Below, in pieces: positions 47,430-59,338 of a stretch of 64,000 bases of DNA; position 1 is the stretch's first letter; every line of letters begins with the position of its first letter. The notes under the pieces were generated by a model, which saw only the letters and a program-made list of their open reading frames with translations, was not told where the DNA came from and ran no database searches. The DNA lies in contig OY727100.1 of NCBI GenBank assembly GCA_963402885.1, positions 62,001 to 126,000 on the forward strand, in the 5' to 3' direction. This DNA comes from Antedon bifida (lineage: Eukaryota > Echinodermata > Crinoidea > Comatulida > Antedonidae). The translations under genes were made by a program, and so were the position numbers.

Positions 47430-48911
47430 CACGCACTTTAGTATTAATTACACAACAACGATATTTTGTACTTTCATGCTGTACAGTAAATCATATTCAT
47501 AGAAACGAAATTTCAATTTTTAACAACAGCACACAGTACAGCTGGTGAGGAAACACCGCTGCTACACACTGCAGCTGCTGATGACACAATTCTGGCCTCG
47601 CTTTCTCCGCGCTGCCGCCGACGGCGAGAGGATCGCCGCAAAACAATTATGAGGCGCCAAAGGTGTAAATAATAATTATTACTTTATACCTCTACTTTAA
47701 AAATTGTTCGTATCAGCGGCGACAGGACAGATCTTACATCATCATCATACATCATAATCATACATCATCATCATACATCATTATATCATATAGGCATCAT
47801 CAAACATACACATCATCATCATTTATCATACATCATCATGCATCATACATCATCATACATCATCATCATCATCCATCATCATCATCAACATACATCATCA
47901 TACATCATTACCATCACACATCATCATTACCATCACACATCATCATTATCATCATACATCATCATCATCAACATACATCATCATCATACATCATCATCAT
48001 CATCATACATCATCATACATCATCATCATACATCATCATACATCATCATCATACATCATCATTATCACACATCATACATCATCATCATCAACATACATCA
48101 TCATCAACATACATTATCATCATACATCATCATTTATCATACATCATCATGCATCATACATCATCATGCATCATACATCATCATCATCATACATCATGCA
48201 TCATACATCATCATACATCATGCATCAATATCATACATCATCAACATACATCATCAACATACATCATTAACATACATCATCATCATCAACATACATCATC
48301 ATCATCACCATGCATCATTAACATGCATCATCATCATCATTTATCACACATCATCATCATACATCATCATGCATCAATAACATACATCATCATCATTTAT
48401 CACACATCATCATCATGCATCATTAACATACATCATCATCATTTATCACACATCATCATTATCATGTAATTTTCTCAAAACAATTAATATCAAAATGAAT
48501 AAAACCTCTGGCAGAAAATCTAACGACTTTGATTAGAATTAGAGCCTATAAAACAAATTGTTTATAACCATTAATCCTATGGGAGAGTGTCGCCGAGTTC
48601 ATCAACTTTGTATTGTAGTACTAACAAAGGGGAAAATAAGCAAAATTAAGAGATTCATTGTATTAATATTAATAAAATATTTAAATGAAATATTGTGTTG
48701 GTCAACAATAGTGTCACACTTAAACCATATAGGGAGTGGGGTCATATAGATTAAACATGTCACTACTGGTTTCGAAATGATACTAATGAAAAAATAATCA
48801 TATATTGAAAATCTACATCGTCACTGAAGATCCTCGGACTTTGGACTTTCAGTTCGGTTAACTATACAACAAATCACACCACCTTCGTTTTGTTAAGAAA
48901 ATTAGACAAGA
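47430..48911. other. Head-to-head intergenic region, NHE8 / MARVEL gene
   Basis: Must contain both promoters. GC-richer sequence at 47590-47640 lies just upstream of NHE8. The middle is filled by the CAT microsatellite, which separates the two genes. Confidence 0.5.
47735..48466. repeat. (CAT)n microsatellite, about 730 bp
   Basis: Irregular catcatcat and catacatcat runs. The apparent 180- and 106-residue His/Ser/Ile proteins are artefacts of the trinucleotide repeat. Confidence 0.97.
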
Positions 48912-50006
48912 ATGGATCTAGAAAGAATACTCGTAAACATCAGCGAAGTGGCCGAACAGTACCCACCTGTAGGACCCAAGTATCTAACGTCTGCTCCAGG
49001 AGTTTTGAAAGCAACAGAATCAGTACGGTCTTTGTTTTTGTACACTAACGTTATATAACATTAAACAGATAAAGTAATTAATACATTACCATTAAAAGTA
49101 TCCGCGTCGGGTGACGTCACCACGTTAGAAACAATTAGGCACCAAACTTACCATGTGAAATTCACATGAGTCTGAATTATATATTGTTTTTTTCCTGTTT
49201 TATTTTTTCATTTTGTCACATAGCTATGCTGTTTCATTGGGTTCATGTGCGTGATCCTAGCAACAGACACAGATCCAGACTCATCGGCGTATGTGCATTT
49301 TATAACAACAGCCATGATATGCTGTATCCTGAGTTTATTATTAGTCATAGCTTACTTAACAATGTTTGTTAAAAGAGTTGACATTCCATGGAGTTTAATG
49401 GTAAGTGTTTGTCGGTTTCGACCAAAAATGAGCATTACTTTTGTTTTCTTTTTTTAAATAAGAAAATAATCATAGTCAATAATATTATGAATGAACAAGG
49501 TAACAATTAAGCAAGCAAGTATTTGTTATAAATTTAATAATTAAATTCAAATGTAGCCATAAAAAGATATCGATCTAACTGATTTCTCTATTAACCGCTT
49601 AACCGTTATACTACGACTTTTATTGAAATACAGGAATTGTTCTTCAATGTAATAGCTGCAGTGAGCCTTCTATCAACTACATCGCATGTTGCTGCTAACA
49701 CAAATAATGTTGGAGCATTAGTAGCTGGCACCGTACGTATATTTTAACACAAATAATGTTGGAGCATTAGTAGCTGGCACCGTACATATATTTTAACAGT
49801 GCTATCATTCTGGCACAAGCCACTCGTAACAATTATAGTATTTTAATGAGCTAATTGGCTTTCTTGTTTTTCTTCAGGTGTTTGGATTCACTGCATGTGC
49901 TGTTTATGTTGACGAGATCTATTTTATCGTAAAAGCATGGAAAAAACAAATAATATTTAAAGCAGTTATGGAATTCAGAGAATCGTCAAAAGACATGGAT
50001 AATTAA
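48912..50006 (+). CDS. MARVEL-domain four-transmembrane protein (CMTM/plasmolipin type)
   Basis: 171 residues from exons 48912-49022, 49224-49400, 49634-49732 and 49878-50006, all joining in phase 0. Short cytoplasmic N terminus (MDLERILVNISEV). Four hydrophobic segments: LCCFIGFMCVILA (about 38-55), FITTAMICCILSLLLVIAY (about 62-85), LFFNVIAAVSLLSTTSHVA (about 98-118) and VAGTVFGFTACAVYVDEIYF (about 127-150). DIPWSLM before helix 3 and VFGF...Y.D in helix 4 are typical of MARVEL proteins, which act in membrane apposition and vesicle traffic. Basic/acidic C-terminal tail. Exact subfamily (CMTM, PLLP, MAL) is not decided. The last 36 coding bases of exon 3 and its donor are duplicated just downstream. 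Confidence 0.85.
49717..49797. repeat. Tandem duplication of the end of MARVEL exon 3 and its donor
   Basis: About 50 bp starting aacacaaataatgttggagc is repeated, including the GT donor (gtacgta in the first copy, gtacata in the second). Use of the second donor would hit an in-frame TAA. Confidence 0.92.
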
Positions 50007-50559
50007 TGTTCCTGCATAATACCGACACAATCCAACACGAGTGAAATTTAATTTGGACTTTTATGTCCAAATGAAATGTATCATTTTAATCGATTCATAT
50101 CAATGACATAAACATTAACATTTCGACCGTCTTTCTGTTCCTACCTAGTTGCTAATACTAATAGAAAGAAAAACTAAAATCCTAAAACTCTAAAATATTG
50201 TGGTAAGCCTAATAATAATATTAATTTATGACAATCTGTACCTAGGGCCTATAAATAAAAACTAAAACGCACTAAACTCCAATAATGCCTATGTTGCTAA
50301 ACCGATCGTCACAAACGCAATAATTACCAGGATGATCGGAAATCGTGTTAATCAGTTTTCTATTCTCAACAATAAATGTTTTTATTCTCTACAATAAGTT
50401 ATCTGCAGTTATGTTATAATGTTACTCTTAGTTAGTTTACATTTTACCATAAGTTGCTATATTATCGGAAGATGTCTGCTTCCCAGTAGTTCATTCAACT
50501 TTAGTAGATCGACTGGTTTGGCGCGCAAAACACAGCTCATTATTTGAATGATGTCATAA
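50007..50559. other. Tail-to-tail spacer
   Basis: AT-rich 3' flanks of the MARVEL gene (+) and the NHL gene (-). No other feature seen. Confidence 0.5.
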
Positions 50560-52350
50560 TTATTCAACATAATATCCTTTAATACTGTTTGTACTGTGAT
50601 CTGCAATCACCAACACATTGGAAGAAAATGAAGTATCCAGACACATTCCGCGAGCAAACACATTTGTGTCATCTGTATCGACCTTACCAATCAACGTCCC
50701 CGTCATCTTATACTTCAGAATAGCGTGATCATCACCACCTTCTTGAAATACGGAAGCATACAGTGTGCCTTGATCGTCAACGGTGACTCCAACTGGAAAA
50801 CCACTTTTACCATTGTTTTCAATTTTGATGAAATTTAGTGGTTTTCCTGACGTGTCGAGCACGAGAAGTCTGCCGTTACCAGTATCTGCAATAATCACTT
50901 CACCGGTTGTTGAAGCACAAACATAACGTGGATTAGTTAATGTCAAGATATCATCTTCAATACTGGGAATCCTTCTCAGCAATTCTCCCTCTCTGCTAAA
51001 AGTAAACAATGCATTATGTTTACTATCAATTACATGTACGAGACCTTCAATGTCTACAGCAACTGATGTTGGAAATCGTAAAATATCTGTACCAAACCTA
51101 TTTTGTAGGTTACCCTTAGGATCACATAAGAATACGACTTTATTTTCTGGGTCGGCAATGAGTATACTGCCATCTTGAGTCAAACATACACCATGGGGAT
51201 AAATTCGCCACTCGACCTCATTAACTTTTAATAATTTGATCTCATTTTGCAGTTGTCCTAGTTTGTTGCACAATATTATTCTTTTGTTAAATCGGTCGGC
51301 AATTGCATATACACCATCGGATGCAATACATACATCATTTGGCCGATGTAACTTTACCTCTGCAGTGTTGGCAGTCATTCCTCCTATTTTAAGAACCATT
51401 CGATTGCGTGGTTGGACATCTATTTCCAAGACTTTTCCACTGAAATTACCGTTTCCCAATTGTAATTTAAGAGTATAATTTGTTGCTGCGACAGGAATGA
51501 ACTTTATCTCACGTTTTCCATCAACGTTTTCTATAGATAGTTTGGTAGTATTACCTCGTTTATCAGCCAGTATTGGTTGAAAATGATTGATGATCGGCAT
51601 TTTAGCAAAGTCGGGATGGCTGTTGAGCAAGACGCTAATTGGTTCTCCCACTACTGGTTCTTTCTGGTTTTGTATCTTCATGTCAAGAAAGTTTCTTTCT
51701 GTTACAACTAAACCGATTGTCGACGATTTAATAAGATTTATACACTCTTCATTAACAATGAATGTTACAGGCACTTTACATATTGTTGGTACTGTTTCTG
51801 AATTCGTCAAACGTATCATATCTTGTAGTTTTAACTCTACCTCCGGTTTATCTAACATGGCTTCACCCTTCAGCTTTAAATGGTTCTTAATCGCCAGTTC
51901 CGAATCCTCGATGTTTTCCTCTCGCTCAACTATCATTGCTACGTGGCTATTAAGTGCGTCAATTTTGTCCTTTCTTGCCTCTTTTATTTCGTTAATGAAT
52001 CTGTCGAAATGTTCATCAATAGCATGTTGTAATGTTTGTCGATGGATTTCAACAGAACGCAAAGCGGTGTCTTCCTCTTCATTAGTATCCTCAATGGCCT
52101 TTTGACTTTTTAATTTAGAGCCGCTTAGACGAGATTTATTCTCTACATATTGCTGTAATATATCTACCATTGATTTTCTTCTCGAATCCACTGCTTCTTC
52201 CATACTAGTTACATTATGTAAGTTGTGCAGATCTGTTGTACACACGTTGCAAACTTTTTCCTTGCAAGTTAAGCAATATTTTATAACAGCCATTCCTTTA
52301 TGTGTTTTGCAGATTTGCGATTTGGTACTTTTTGTCTTTTTCTTCAACAT
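50560..52350 (-). CDS. B-box / coiled-coil / filamin / NHL-repeat protein (TRIM2/3/71-like, no RING)
   Basis: 596 residues on a single exon. It starts directly with a B-box zinc finger (C-T-H, CLTC, CNVC and HNLH within residues 15-50), then a long coiled coil (about 55-175), a filamin-type Ig-like segment (about 215-315, with QPRNRMVLKIGG at its end) and about six NHL beta-propeller blades to the C terminus (HRPNDVCIASDG, YPHGVCLTQDGSILIADPEN, FPTSVAVDIEG, NPRYVCASTTGEVIIADTGN, FPVGVTVDDQG). TRIM-NHL proteins bind RNA or protein partners; without a RING, this one is unlikely to be a ubiquitin ligase. The ATG at 52350 follows TTTCTTTAG, so a 5' UTR intron is likely. Such intronless TRIM-like genes are often expanded in echinoderms and other invertebrates. 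Confidence 0.93.
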   Translation of the reverse strand: MLKKKTKSTKSQICKTHKGMAVIKYCLTCKEKVCNVCTTDLHNLHNVTSMEEAVDSRRKSMVDILQQYVENKSRLSGSKLKSQKAIEDTNEEEDTALRSVEIHRQTLQHAIDEHFDRFINEIKEARKDKIDALNSHVAMIVEREENIEDSELAIKNHLKLKGEAMLDKPEVELKLQDMIRLTNSETVPTICKVPVTFIVNEECINLIKSSTIGLVVTERNFLDMKIQNQKEPVVGEPISVLLNSHPDFAKMPIINHFQPILADKRGNTTKLSIENVDGKREIKFIPVAATNYTLKLQLGNGNFSGKVLEIDVQPRNRMVLKIGGMTANTAEVKLHRPNDVCIASDGVYAIADRFNKRIILCNKLGQLQNEIKLLKVNEVEWRIYPHGVCLTQDGSILIADPENKVVFLCDPKGNLQNRFGTDILRFPTSVAVDIEGLVHVIDSKHNALFTFSREGELLRRIPSIEDDILTLTNPRYVCASTTGEVIIADTGNGRLLVLDTSGKPLNFIKIENNGKSGFPVGVTVDDQGTLYASVFQEGGDDHAILKYKMTGTLIGKVDTDDTNVFARGMCLDTSFSSNVLVIADHSTNSIKGYYVE

Positions 52351-54237
52351 TGTCACTAAAGAAAATGGATGGAGTGGTAAACAATGCAGACAGAAAAACT
52401 AAACGTCACACGATTTGTCTTATGTAGTGCAACTGATTATACAATACCTATTCTGTCTATGACATATCAAGACTAGTCTAAGGCTAAGTTTGCCACTGTT
52501 TGGAGAATTATTTCTTTAACTATAAAACTGTGATGGACCGAATGACAGCCTTAACTATAGAGACAGGGAACACAACAATCTCCATCAATGGCAACTTGCA
52601 AAAACTTTAATTGAGTGTGGTTTTATCAGAAATCCCACATTCTTCCGGAAACATTGATTTGGTATATAAAATATAAAAGTTTAACTAGTAGAACCAAACG
52701 CTTTAACGGTCACAAAATAATTGTAAATGATTTTAAATAATAATATTTATAATAATGATAATAAATCAACCTACCTATCTTAGTTTGCTTTAAACCCAAA
52801 AGCACCAGTAAACTCAAGTTATCACAATACCAAAGTGGCATGCAGGGATTGACTTCAAGTGAATATATTTTCGGAAACACAATACTTTGTCAATATTAGC
52901 CTATTAATCTTTATTGTACGCATTTCTTTACACAATGACCAGGAAAATGACTATAGAATTATACAACCCAATATACTATAACTGGTTAGTGAACTGTGGA
53001 ACGAATAGAGTTGGCTAAAAAGTACACAATGAACCAAAATGAATAGGTCGTGCTCTCTATATTAGCTTGGTCATGCAATTCCTCTATGCTTTAAAATTTC
53101 AGTCATAAAAGCGAAATAATAATACAATAGAAAATAGTCAGCAGTACGAATGGCAAATATTGCGGAAAAACCAATCGGATATTATGTTTTGTAGCTGTAA
53201 AAATACTCAATGTTACTACCAATTTTCAAAATGGGAAAACATTATCCCGAGTTTATTCACAACAGAATTACTCTTCTTTTAAATAAAATTAAACAAACAT
53301 CTAAACTAATTTAAAAACGCAGTTTTTCAAAATGTTCACTTCGGTTAAATCTATCTTTATACATCTAACTGTATAGGCCTATCAAATTACTAGTAAATGT
53401 TATTCCATTGTCGATATAACATTGTATACGCAGAACTCTTTAAACGCACAGTAGCAGCGGCAAAAGAGTTATAAATAAATAATAAGAGTGTACATCTCTG
53501 TAGCATCAAATAACTATCGCGTTTTGTGCACGACGTTTAATATATTAATTTGTTTTAATAAAGTGTGCTGTATACATGCTACAAGAGTAGAGTAGATCAA
53601 ACGTCCAATGAGATCTTGACAAATATATACAGACAACAGAACAATATAGAATTAAAATAAACGGAGTTACATATTTTAGTAAGGTCCAGAAGTTACAGAA
53701 AATATTAAATTGTTTTAAATTTTATTACGGATAATGGTAATTCAGTAATGTCCAGTTGCAGTGCTGTCCAGTGGTTAGAGACATTAATGGTATATTATTA
53801 GTCTAAAACTAACCATTTATAATAAAGTAAATTGTTATTCTGATTAACTAAATAAATTAATAAAAGAATAATGGCTAATTTAGCAATTCTCATGATGAAG
53901 TAGTGCAATAATTGTAAGATAGATCAAACAAAATGTCTAATGTAATAAAGCTTGTTATATTGTGGCCTAATAAACTACAAAAATCTTTAATAATGTACAT
54001 AAAGCAAATTACTTTGTACATTGGTGCTGTATAATGAATTGCTTTGTATAATGCTATGCTATACCATAATACACTATTGTATTCAGTAACAATTGTTACA
54101 TAAACAAAGCCAGCTGAAACTCTTATTATTTTACACAGATTTGGAGTTTGAACAAATTGAGTGTTGTCTGAATAGTGATTACAACTTGTGTTTACTTGTA
54201 TTGTAGTATGCCTTGAGTGTTGTCTGAATAGTGATTA
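52351..54237. other. Intergenic region upstream of the NHL gene
   Basis: 1.9 kb, AT-rich. It should hold the NHL promoter and UTR exon and the C/EBP 3' UTR. No coding exon recognised. Confidence 0.5.
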
Positions 54238-54290
54238 CTACTTGTGTTTACTTGTATTTGTAGTATGCCTTGAATATTGATGATCAACGA
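54157..54290. repeat. Tandem duplication covering the C/EBP C terminus and stop
   Basis: About 55 bp containing gtgttgtctgaatagtgatt and acttgtgtttacttgtat occurs twice. One copy includes the last codons (RHTTNTSKHK) and stop of the bZIP gene; the other is entirely in its 3' UTR. Confidence 0.88.
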
Positions 54291-54648
54291 GGGCCGTGGT
54301 ATCATCTTCTAATTCTTCTTCTTCAATTGATTGTGTTTTGTTTTCATTGCATTGGGCATTACATAACGCATATGTGGTACTTGGGTCTGGGACATCCTTA
54401 GCTTGTACAAGAAACAGATCTTTCAAAACAGTTAATTCTTTTGATAATAGTTTAACTTTTTCTTCAAGTTTTGCATTTTCAGACTTGAGTTTATCAACTT
54501 TTTCTTGCGTTTCTTTGTGTTGTTGTCTTGTTTTTTTGCGACTTTTTCGAACAGCAATATTGTTTCTTTTTCTTCTTTCAGAATACTCAGTATTTTTAGT
54601 GTTGTCAGTTTCATGTAACTCTTTAAGGTTGTCACTTTCCATGATCAT
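54238..54648 (-). CDS. CEBPG: bZIP transcription factor, C/EBP gamma-like
   Basis: 136 residues, single coding exon. The basic region YSERRKRNNIAVRKSRKKT (about 21-39) matches the C/EBP signature (RRERNN-AV-KSR). It is followed by a leucine zipper running through KVDKLKSENAKLEEKVKLL and LTVLKDLFL. There is no N-terminal activation domain, as in C/EBP gamma, which mainly heterodimerises with other bZIP factors. The acidic tail (EEEELEDDTT) is different from vertebrates. Start at 54648 (MIMESDN); a second ATG at 54642 is possible. TTTTTAG immediately upstream suggests a 5' UTR intron. It is head-to-head with NAPG. Confidence 0.92.
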   Translation of the reverse strand: MIMESDNLKELHETDNTKNTEYSERRKRNNIAVRKSRKKTRQQHKETQEKVDKLKSENAKLEEKVKLLSKELTVLKDLFLVQAKDVPDPSTTYALCNAQCNENKTQSIEEEELEDDTTALVDHQYSRHTTNTSKHK

Positions 54649-56057
54649 CAAATTCTAAAAATACAATAAAAAGGCATGTTAGATTATATGAATGAGTTTT
54701 ACCTTCACACTGTATTTAAAATTCAATGTTATATACGATTAAACAATTCTTCAATGAATGTATTGATATATTTAGTCGGTCATGGTCGACAGAATTAATC
54801 CGAATTTAGTACACCTAAATTATAAATAGGCTAGACCATTTTGACGCTACTGTACCTACATAGATAAACATGGGCCTATTATTATATGGCTATATATATA
54901 AAAGATTAAGAAATTCAACTGTAATAAGTAAATCGGCTAGGCCTCTACTAGACGTGACACGCGCCTAGGCTCTACAAACACGCGAGAGAGAGATTACAGA
55001 TTGGCCGGCCCAGAGAGTGATTGTCGGCGGTAGCCTAACTAAAAAGGCTACTGATGACTATATTATTGAGAGTAATCATATAAAATAGTTGATCAAATAC
55101 TTACAATATAACTGCTAGATGTAGGTAGGACTAGCCTAGATGGTTACTAATTGTGTAAAGTCGGTGTAAACAGTAAATGTAAGTAGGTTACCTACTCAGA
55201 AATTTTATAAAACTATTGCATAATATTATTAAACAACAAGGATGGCGGCGTCACAATCATTATCCTATGGAAGGCAATCGCCGCCAAAAATAAAATTACA
55301 ACCAAAACACAATTCCAAGGTGGTGCACTAACTATTGGCTCCGTACCATCATGCGCGCCGCACAAATCATCCACCAAATCGGATCATTCGTTCATTTCAA
55401 TTCAATTCATCGACATTTTTTATTCCATTTATCATCAGTTAGTTTTTGCATAAATAATTAATAATGACCTAGACCATTTATAAAAATAAGTGGCATTTAT
55501 TTAATTGTTCATAATATTAATTAAATTAATACTACAATACACTACAAAATAATGATCATTTGTGATTTTTTTTAATTTTGACCATCAAATAAAAATGTAC
55601 ATACTATTAATTATTATATGCTGTTTCCTTTTGTTACACAAATTATTTTTATCTATAGAAATTCTATCTTTGTATCTATACCTCCCTATATATTACAACC
55701 TGACCTGCGAGAGGTTGCAGATTATTGGTCTCTAATTAAAATTAAGACCGACGCGCGCTAAAAATTGTCTTTACTACTATTTATAATTCAAATGTCAGTA
55801 ATATCTTGCTCCCACCGAAGAGGGTGAGGGTAAATTAAGAACGCGTCAACCATGTAACTAATGCGTCAATGTTGATGCATGTCAAACGCACGGTCAACAA
55901 ACAAACGACGTATAGGCTAGCTAGGCTCTACACCACACCGGCCGCGAGGACGTGCTCGTGTCGTGCATGCCGTGCTGCAGCAGCAGCCCAGCAAGCTAGA
56001 GACTAGACGTCGGTCGCATAGAAAAAAGAGGCTAGGCCTAGCTACAAAGAAAACATT
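54649..56057. other. Divergent intergenic region CEBPG / NAPG
   Basis: 1.4 kb containing both promoters. The stretch at 54950-55030 and the GC-richer 55880-56050 are promoter candidates. No coding exon seen. Confidence 0.5.
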
Positions 56058-59000
56058 ATGGCTTCTGATAAAAAATTACAAGAAGCAAAACAGCTATTGG
56101 ATGAGGCAGAAAAGCAGTAAGCTTTTATGTTTTTGAAAGAAAATATGACTTTAAAGCTTTCCGGATTCCAGTTTTCTTAGCCTAGCTAGGCTAGTCCGAT
56201 CTTATTAGCTCTAGGCCCTCTAGGGCCAGGCCTAGCTAGGCAGGCCGCATTAGTACTTTATGTACCTACTAGGCCCAGGGGTACGAATCCGGCGGGACGG
56301 TTCGCTCCACTTCATCCCGTTTTATGAACCCAACAATTATTATGTATTTTAATGTACATTTACATTTTTCAATAAAAATTAAGTTTCCTCAATGAGAAAA
56401 AAATCGTTTATTATGTCATGACGTTATTTTATAATATTATATGTTATGCAACTTCCAGCCCAGACATAATAAAACAGACAGACAATAAACAGAATGAACT
56501 TTGATATTAAAAAAAACAATTTGATTTGTCAAATTCAAATAAGCTTGGGAAATTTATGCAATACCTAAGTCCTAATAGTTAAATTGAACACATTTGTTAA
56601 TCATTTATTTTCAGTATGAAGACATCGTTTTTCAAGTGGAAGCCTGATTTTGACAGTGCAGCACATAGTTTTGAAAAAGCAGGTACAGTAAAGATTCATA
56701 CATTATTCTTGTTGATAAATTACTTGATAATGATTGTCATATTGTCTTCTTTTATATTACATCCTTGTGTTTTATTAATCTTGTTGATAAATTACTTGAT
56801 AATGATTGTCATATTGTTCATTATTCTTGTTGATAAATTACTTGATAATGATTGTCATATTGTCTTCTTTTATATAACAGCCTTGTGTTTTATTATTCTT
56901 GTTGATAAATTACTTGATAATGATTGTCATATTGTCTTCTTTTATATTACAGCATTGTGTTTTAAAGTTGCCAAACATTTTGAAGAGGCCAAACAAACTT
57001 ACTTGCGTGCAGCTGATTGTCATGGACAGAACAAAGCGTATCCTTTCATGATTACTGATGATCCAAGTGAATAACAAGAATCCATTATATTTTTTTATTT
57101 ATATGTTGGTGGTAGTAGACACATTCAATGGATTAATTGTAACATAATGAAGTACAGTACTGATTAACCCAGTTCTTGTAACCAAATAAAAGCAACACAG
57201 AAAATTAAGAAATTGAATTTATTACAATAAAAGATAGATTCACACATAATCCAATTTGGCATGGCTCACAAACCGAAAAAAGCAAATAGATCAATAGTAA
57301 AGAATACTACTCAGTTTCATTGACCTTAATTCTTATCACAAGATTGTTTCATGCAGCAAAAGATTTTGAGCAAGCGGCTATGATTTTGAAGGTTGGGTAA
57401 TAATATACTTTTAATGCAGTGACTTATGTTAATTTGACTTTTTTTTTCAGCAAGCAATCACACAAGGAACTATAATTTTACATCTGATGCTTTATCTAAT
57501 GTAATGTATGTGTAATCTTTGTAGGATCAGAAGCAGTACGATGAGGCTGTTAAATTGATTAAGCGGGCATCACAGCTATACAGGCAGTATGGTTCTGTAG
57601 ATACAGCAGCTATTATGTTAGAAAGAGCTGCAAAGTAAGTGTCTATGGGCAGTATGTAATTATCTAGATACAGTAGCATTACTAGAGTCGAGCAGGTGCT
57701 GCAAACCATAGCTATACAATCAGCACAGGTTCAAGTCACTACTCAACCATTTTTCAGTTGGAAAAACTCGCCTGTGTGCACCTTTATGCAATCTAGCTTA
57801 GTTAGACTGCAAGACACAGGTTATTCCGACACATTCACATTCAATATTAAGCTATATAATTACATGACTCACAAGAATGTAATATATTTTATTTTAAATG
57901 TTTTATAGGATTATGGAAGCGCCCAATCCATCAGAGGCAATAGAACTGTACATGAAAGCATCAGAGGTTGCGGAGGTGTGTTGAAATGATCTATTAAACG
58001 TTCTAAACATGAATGCAAGTAGTAAAATGAAAGGCTCAATTAAGTAGAGACCTATAACTACATGCTCATACACTAGCCCACCAGTTGCTATTGAAAGTGA
58101 CATTGTATTTATTTACAGAATGAAGAAAAATTAAGACAGGCTGTGGACCTTCTTGGGAAAGCTGCAAGATTAATGGTGAAAATGAAGTTTATGAGTGATG
58201 CAGCAAATGTTTTAAAAAAGGAAAGAGACATGTACATAGAACTAGAAAACTACCAATCATCATTTCGAGTAAGAATGTGAATTAACTTAATTACTATCAA
58301 TTTAGTAATTACCTGCTCCTAATTTTTCTTGAAAAACAACAGCATATTGATATTGTTTCTTTTCTATACATAATTTATATACAATTTTAGACTTATCTTT
58401 CATTTAACCACTGTACATTCTTTTTACAGAGTACAGCTGTTCTTGTGCTCATTTATCTTTACTCCAATGACTATGTTGCAGCAGACAAAATCGTGAAGGC
58501 ATCATTTGAGTAAGACTAGGACAATTTTTTTAAATAAGGGGTGGAAAAAAGGGGTGTTTTTTTAAATTAATTCATCCAAACCAGCTACTGCAGCTGGAAA
58601 TTATTGCCTGGCATGCTAGGCCTACGTTAGTCATTTTCTGCCAACGACATCTGCATCAACTTTGTGATGCTATGGCCCACTGGTTAATTATTAAGTTTTT
58701 CACTTTACTGGATTATGTTGGAGTGCTAAACAAAGCCAATCCATAACAGGATGGTGTTTGATAGCAAACAAACATTTTTTAGCCATATTTAAAAACATAT
58801 GATTAATTAGTAAAAAACATTAAAATCTTGCCTTCCTGTAGACCCCCTGAATATAAATTCCTTGCTTTTATACTGTAATGAGTGGTTTCATAACCCCATA
58901 TTGCTTTCTTGCTAATATGGATATATTTGCTGAAAAGAAAAACAGAAAATGCATATCATAGCGGAGTTAATCTGAATGTATGTTATACCTTTATTTGTAG

Positions 59001-59338
59001 TTTGGAAGGATTTGCAGAACATGAATCGTCATATTTGTTACAACAACTGCTAGAAGCTTATGACAATCAAGATGGAGAAGGAGTTTTAAAAATATGCAAA
59101 ATGCCGTATTTTACTTATTTAGACAATGAAGTAAGTACAATATTGTAGGCATTCATAGTATTATGAGGCAAGGTTGTTTGTTACAGTATTTGTTACAGTA
59201 TTTTAATTGTTTATTTAGTATGCCAAGTTAGCAAGAGGACTAACAGCACCAGGTAGCAACAATGACAAAGTGGAATCAAAGGAAGTAGGAGCAGTTGGTG
59301 GAAATGATGAGGAATTGTCAGAGGGAAATTTATGTTAA
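56058..59338 (+). CDS. NAPG: Gamma-soluble NSF attachment protein (NAPG)
   Basis: Adaptor that recruits NSF to SNARE complexes for disassembly in membrane fusion. Exons: 56058-56116, 56615-56682, 56953-57037, 57343-57391, 57525-57634, 57909-57975, 58119-58268, 58430-58509, 59001-59130 and 59219-59338; 305 residues (human 312), phases consistent throughout. It is all-helical with TPR-like hairpins: SFFKWKPDFDSAAHSFEKA, LFHAAKDFEQAAMILK, YDEAVKLIKRASQLYRQYG, EAIELYMKASEVAE and LRQAVDLLGKAARLMV. The C terminus SEGNLC resembles the family's GGLC. Exon 4 is fixed by homology (KALFHAAK), which places the upstream intron boundaries on U12-like signals. Exon 4 uses an unusual GTTGGG donor. Convergent with MEAK7. 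Confidence 0.96.
56695..56965. repeat. Tandem repeats in NAPG intron 2 including copies of the exon 3 acceptor
   Basis: Four copies of ttgttgataaattacttgat. After two of them a segment like 'ttatataacagccttgtgtt' mirrors the real junction at 56953 (AG followed by CATTGTGTTTTA). Confidence 0.88.
57038..57342 (+). other. Candidate U12-type GT-AG intron in NAPG
   Basis: Starts GTATCCTTT, a perfect U12 5' splice site, and ends GACCTTAATTCTTATCACAAG, with CCTTAAT as branch-point-like sequence about 13 bases from the AG. The boundaries are required by the protein alignment (NKALFHAAK). Confidence 0.85.

Noticed and set aside
47838-48469. His/Ser/Ile-rich frames of 180 and 106 residues
   Set aside because: Trinucleotide CAT microsatellite; no start context, domain or splice structure.
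51587-52105. 172-residue plus-strand frame
   Set aside because: Antisense shadow of the B-box/NHL gene; no domain.
54296-54658. 120-residue Ser/Leu-rich plus-strand frame
   Set aside because: Antisense shadow of the C/EBP-like gene.
57351-57360. Acceptor at TGCAG for NAPG exon 4
   Set aside because: It would remove LFH from the conserved ALFHAAK; the upstream CAAG fits both homology and U12 geometry.
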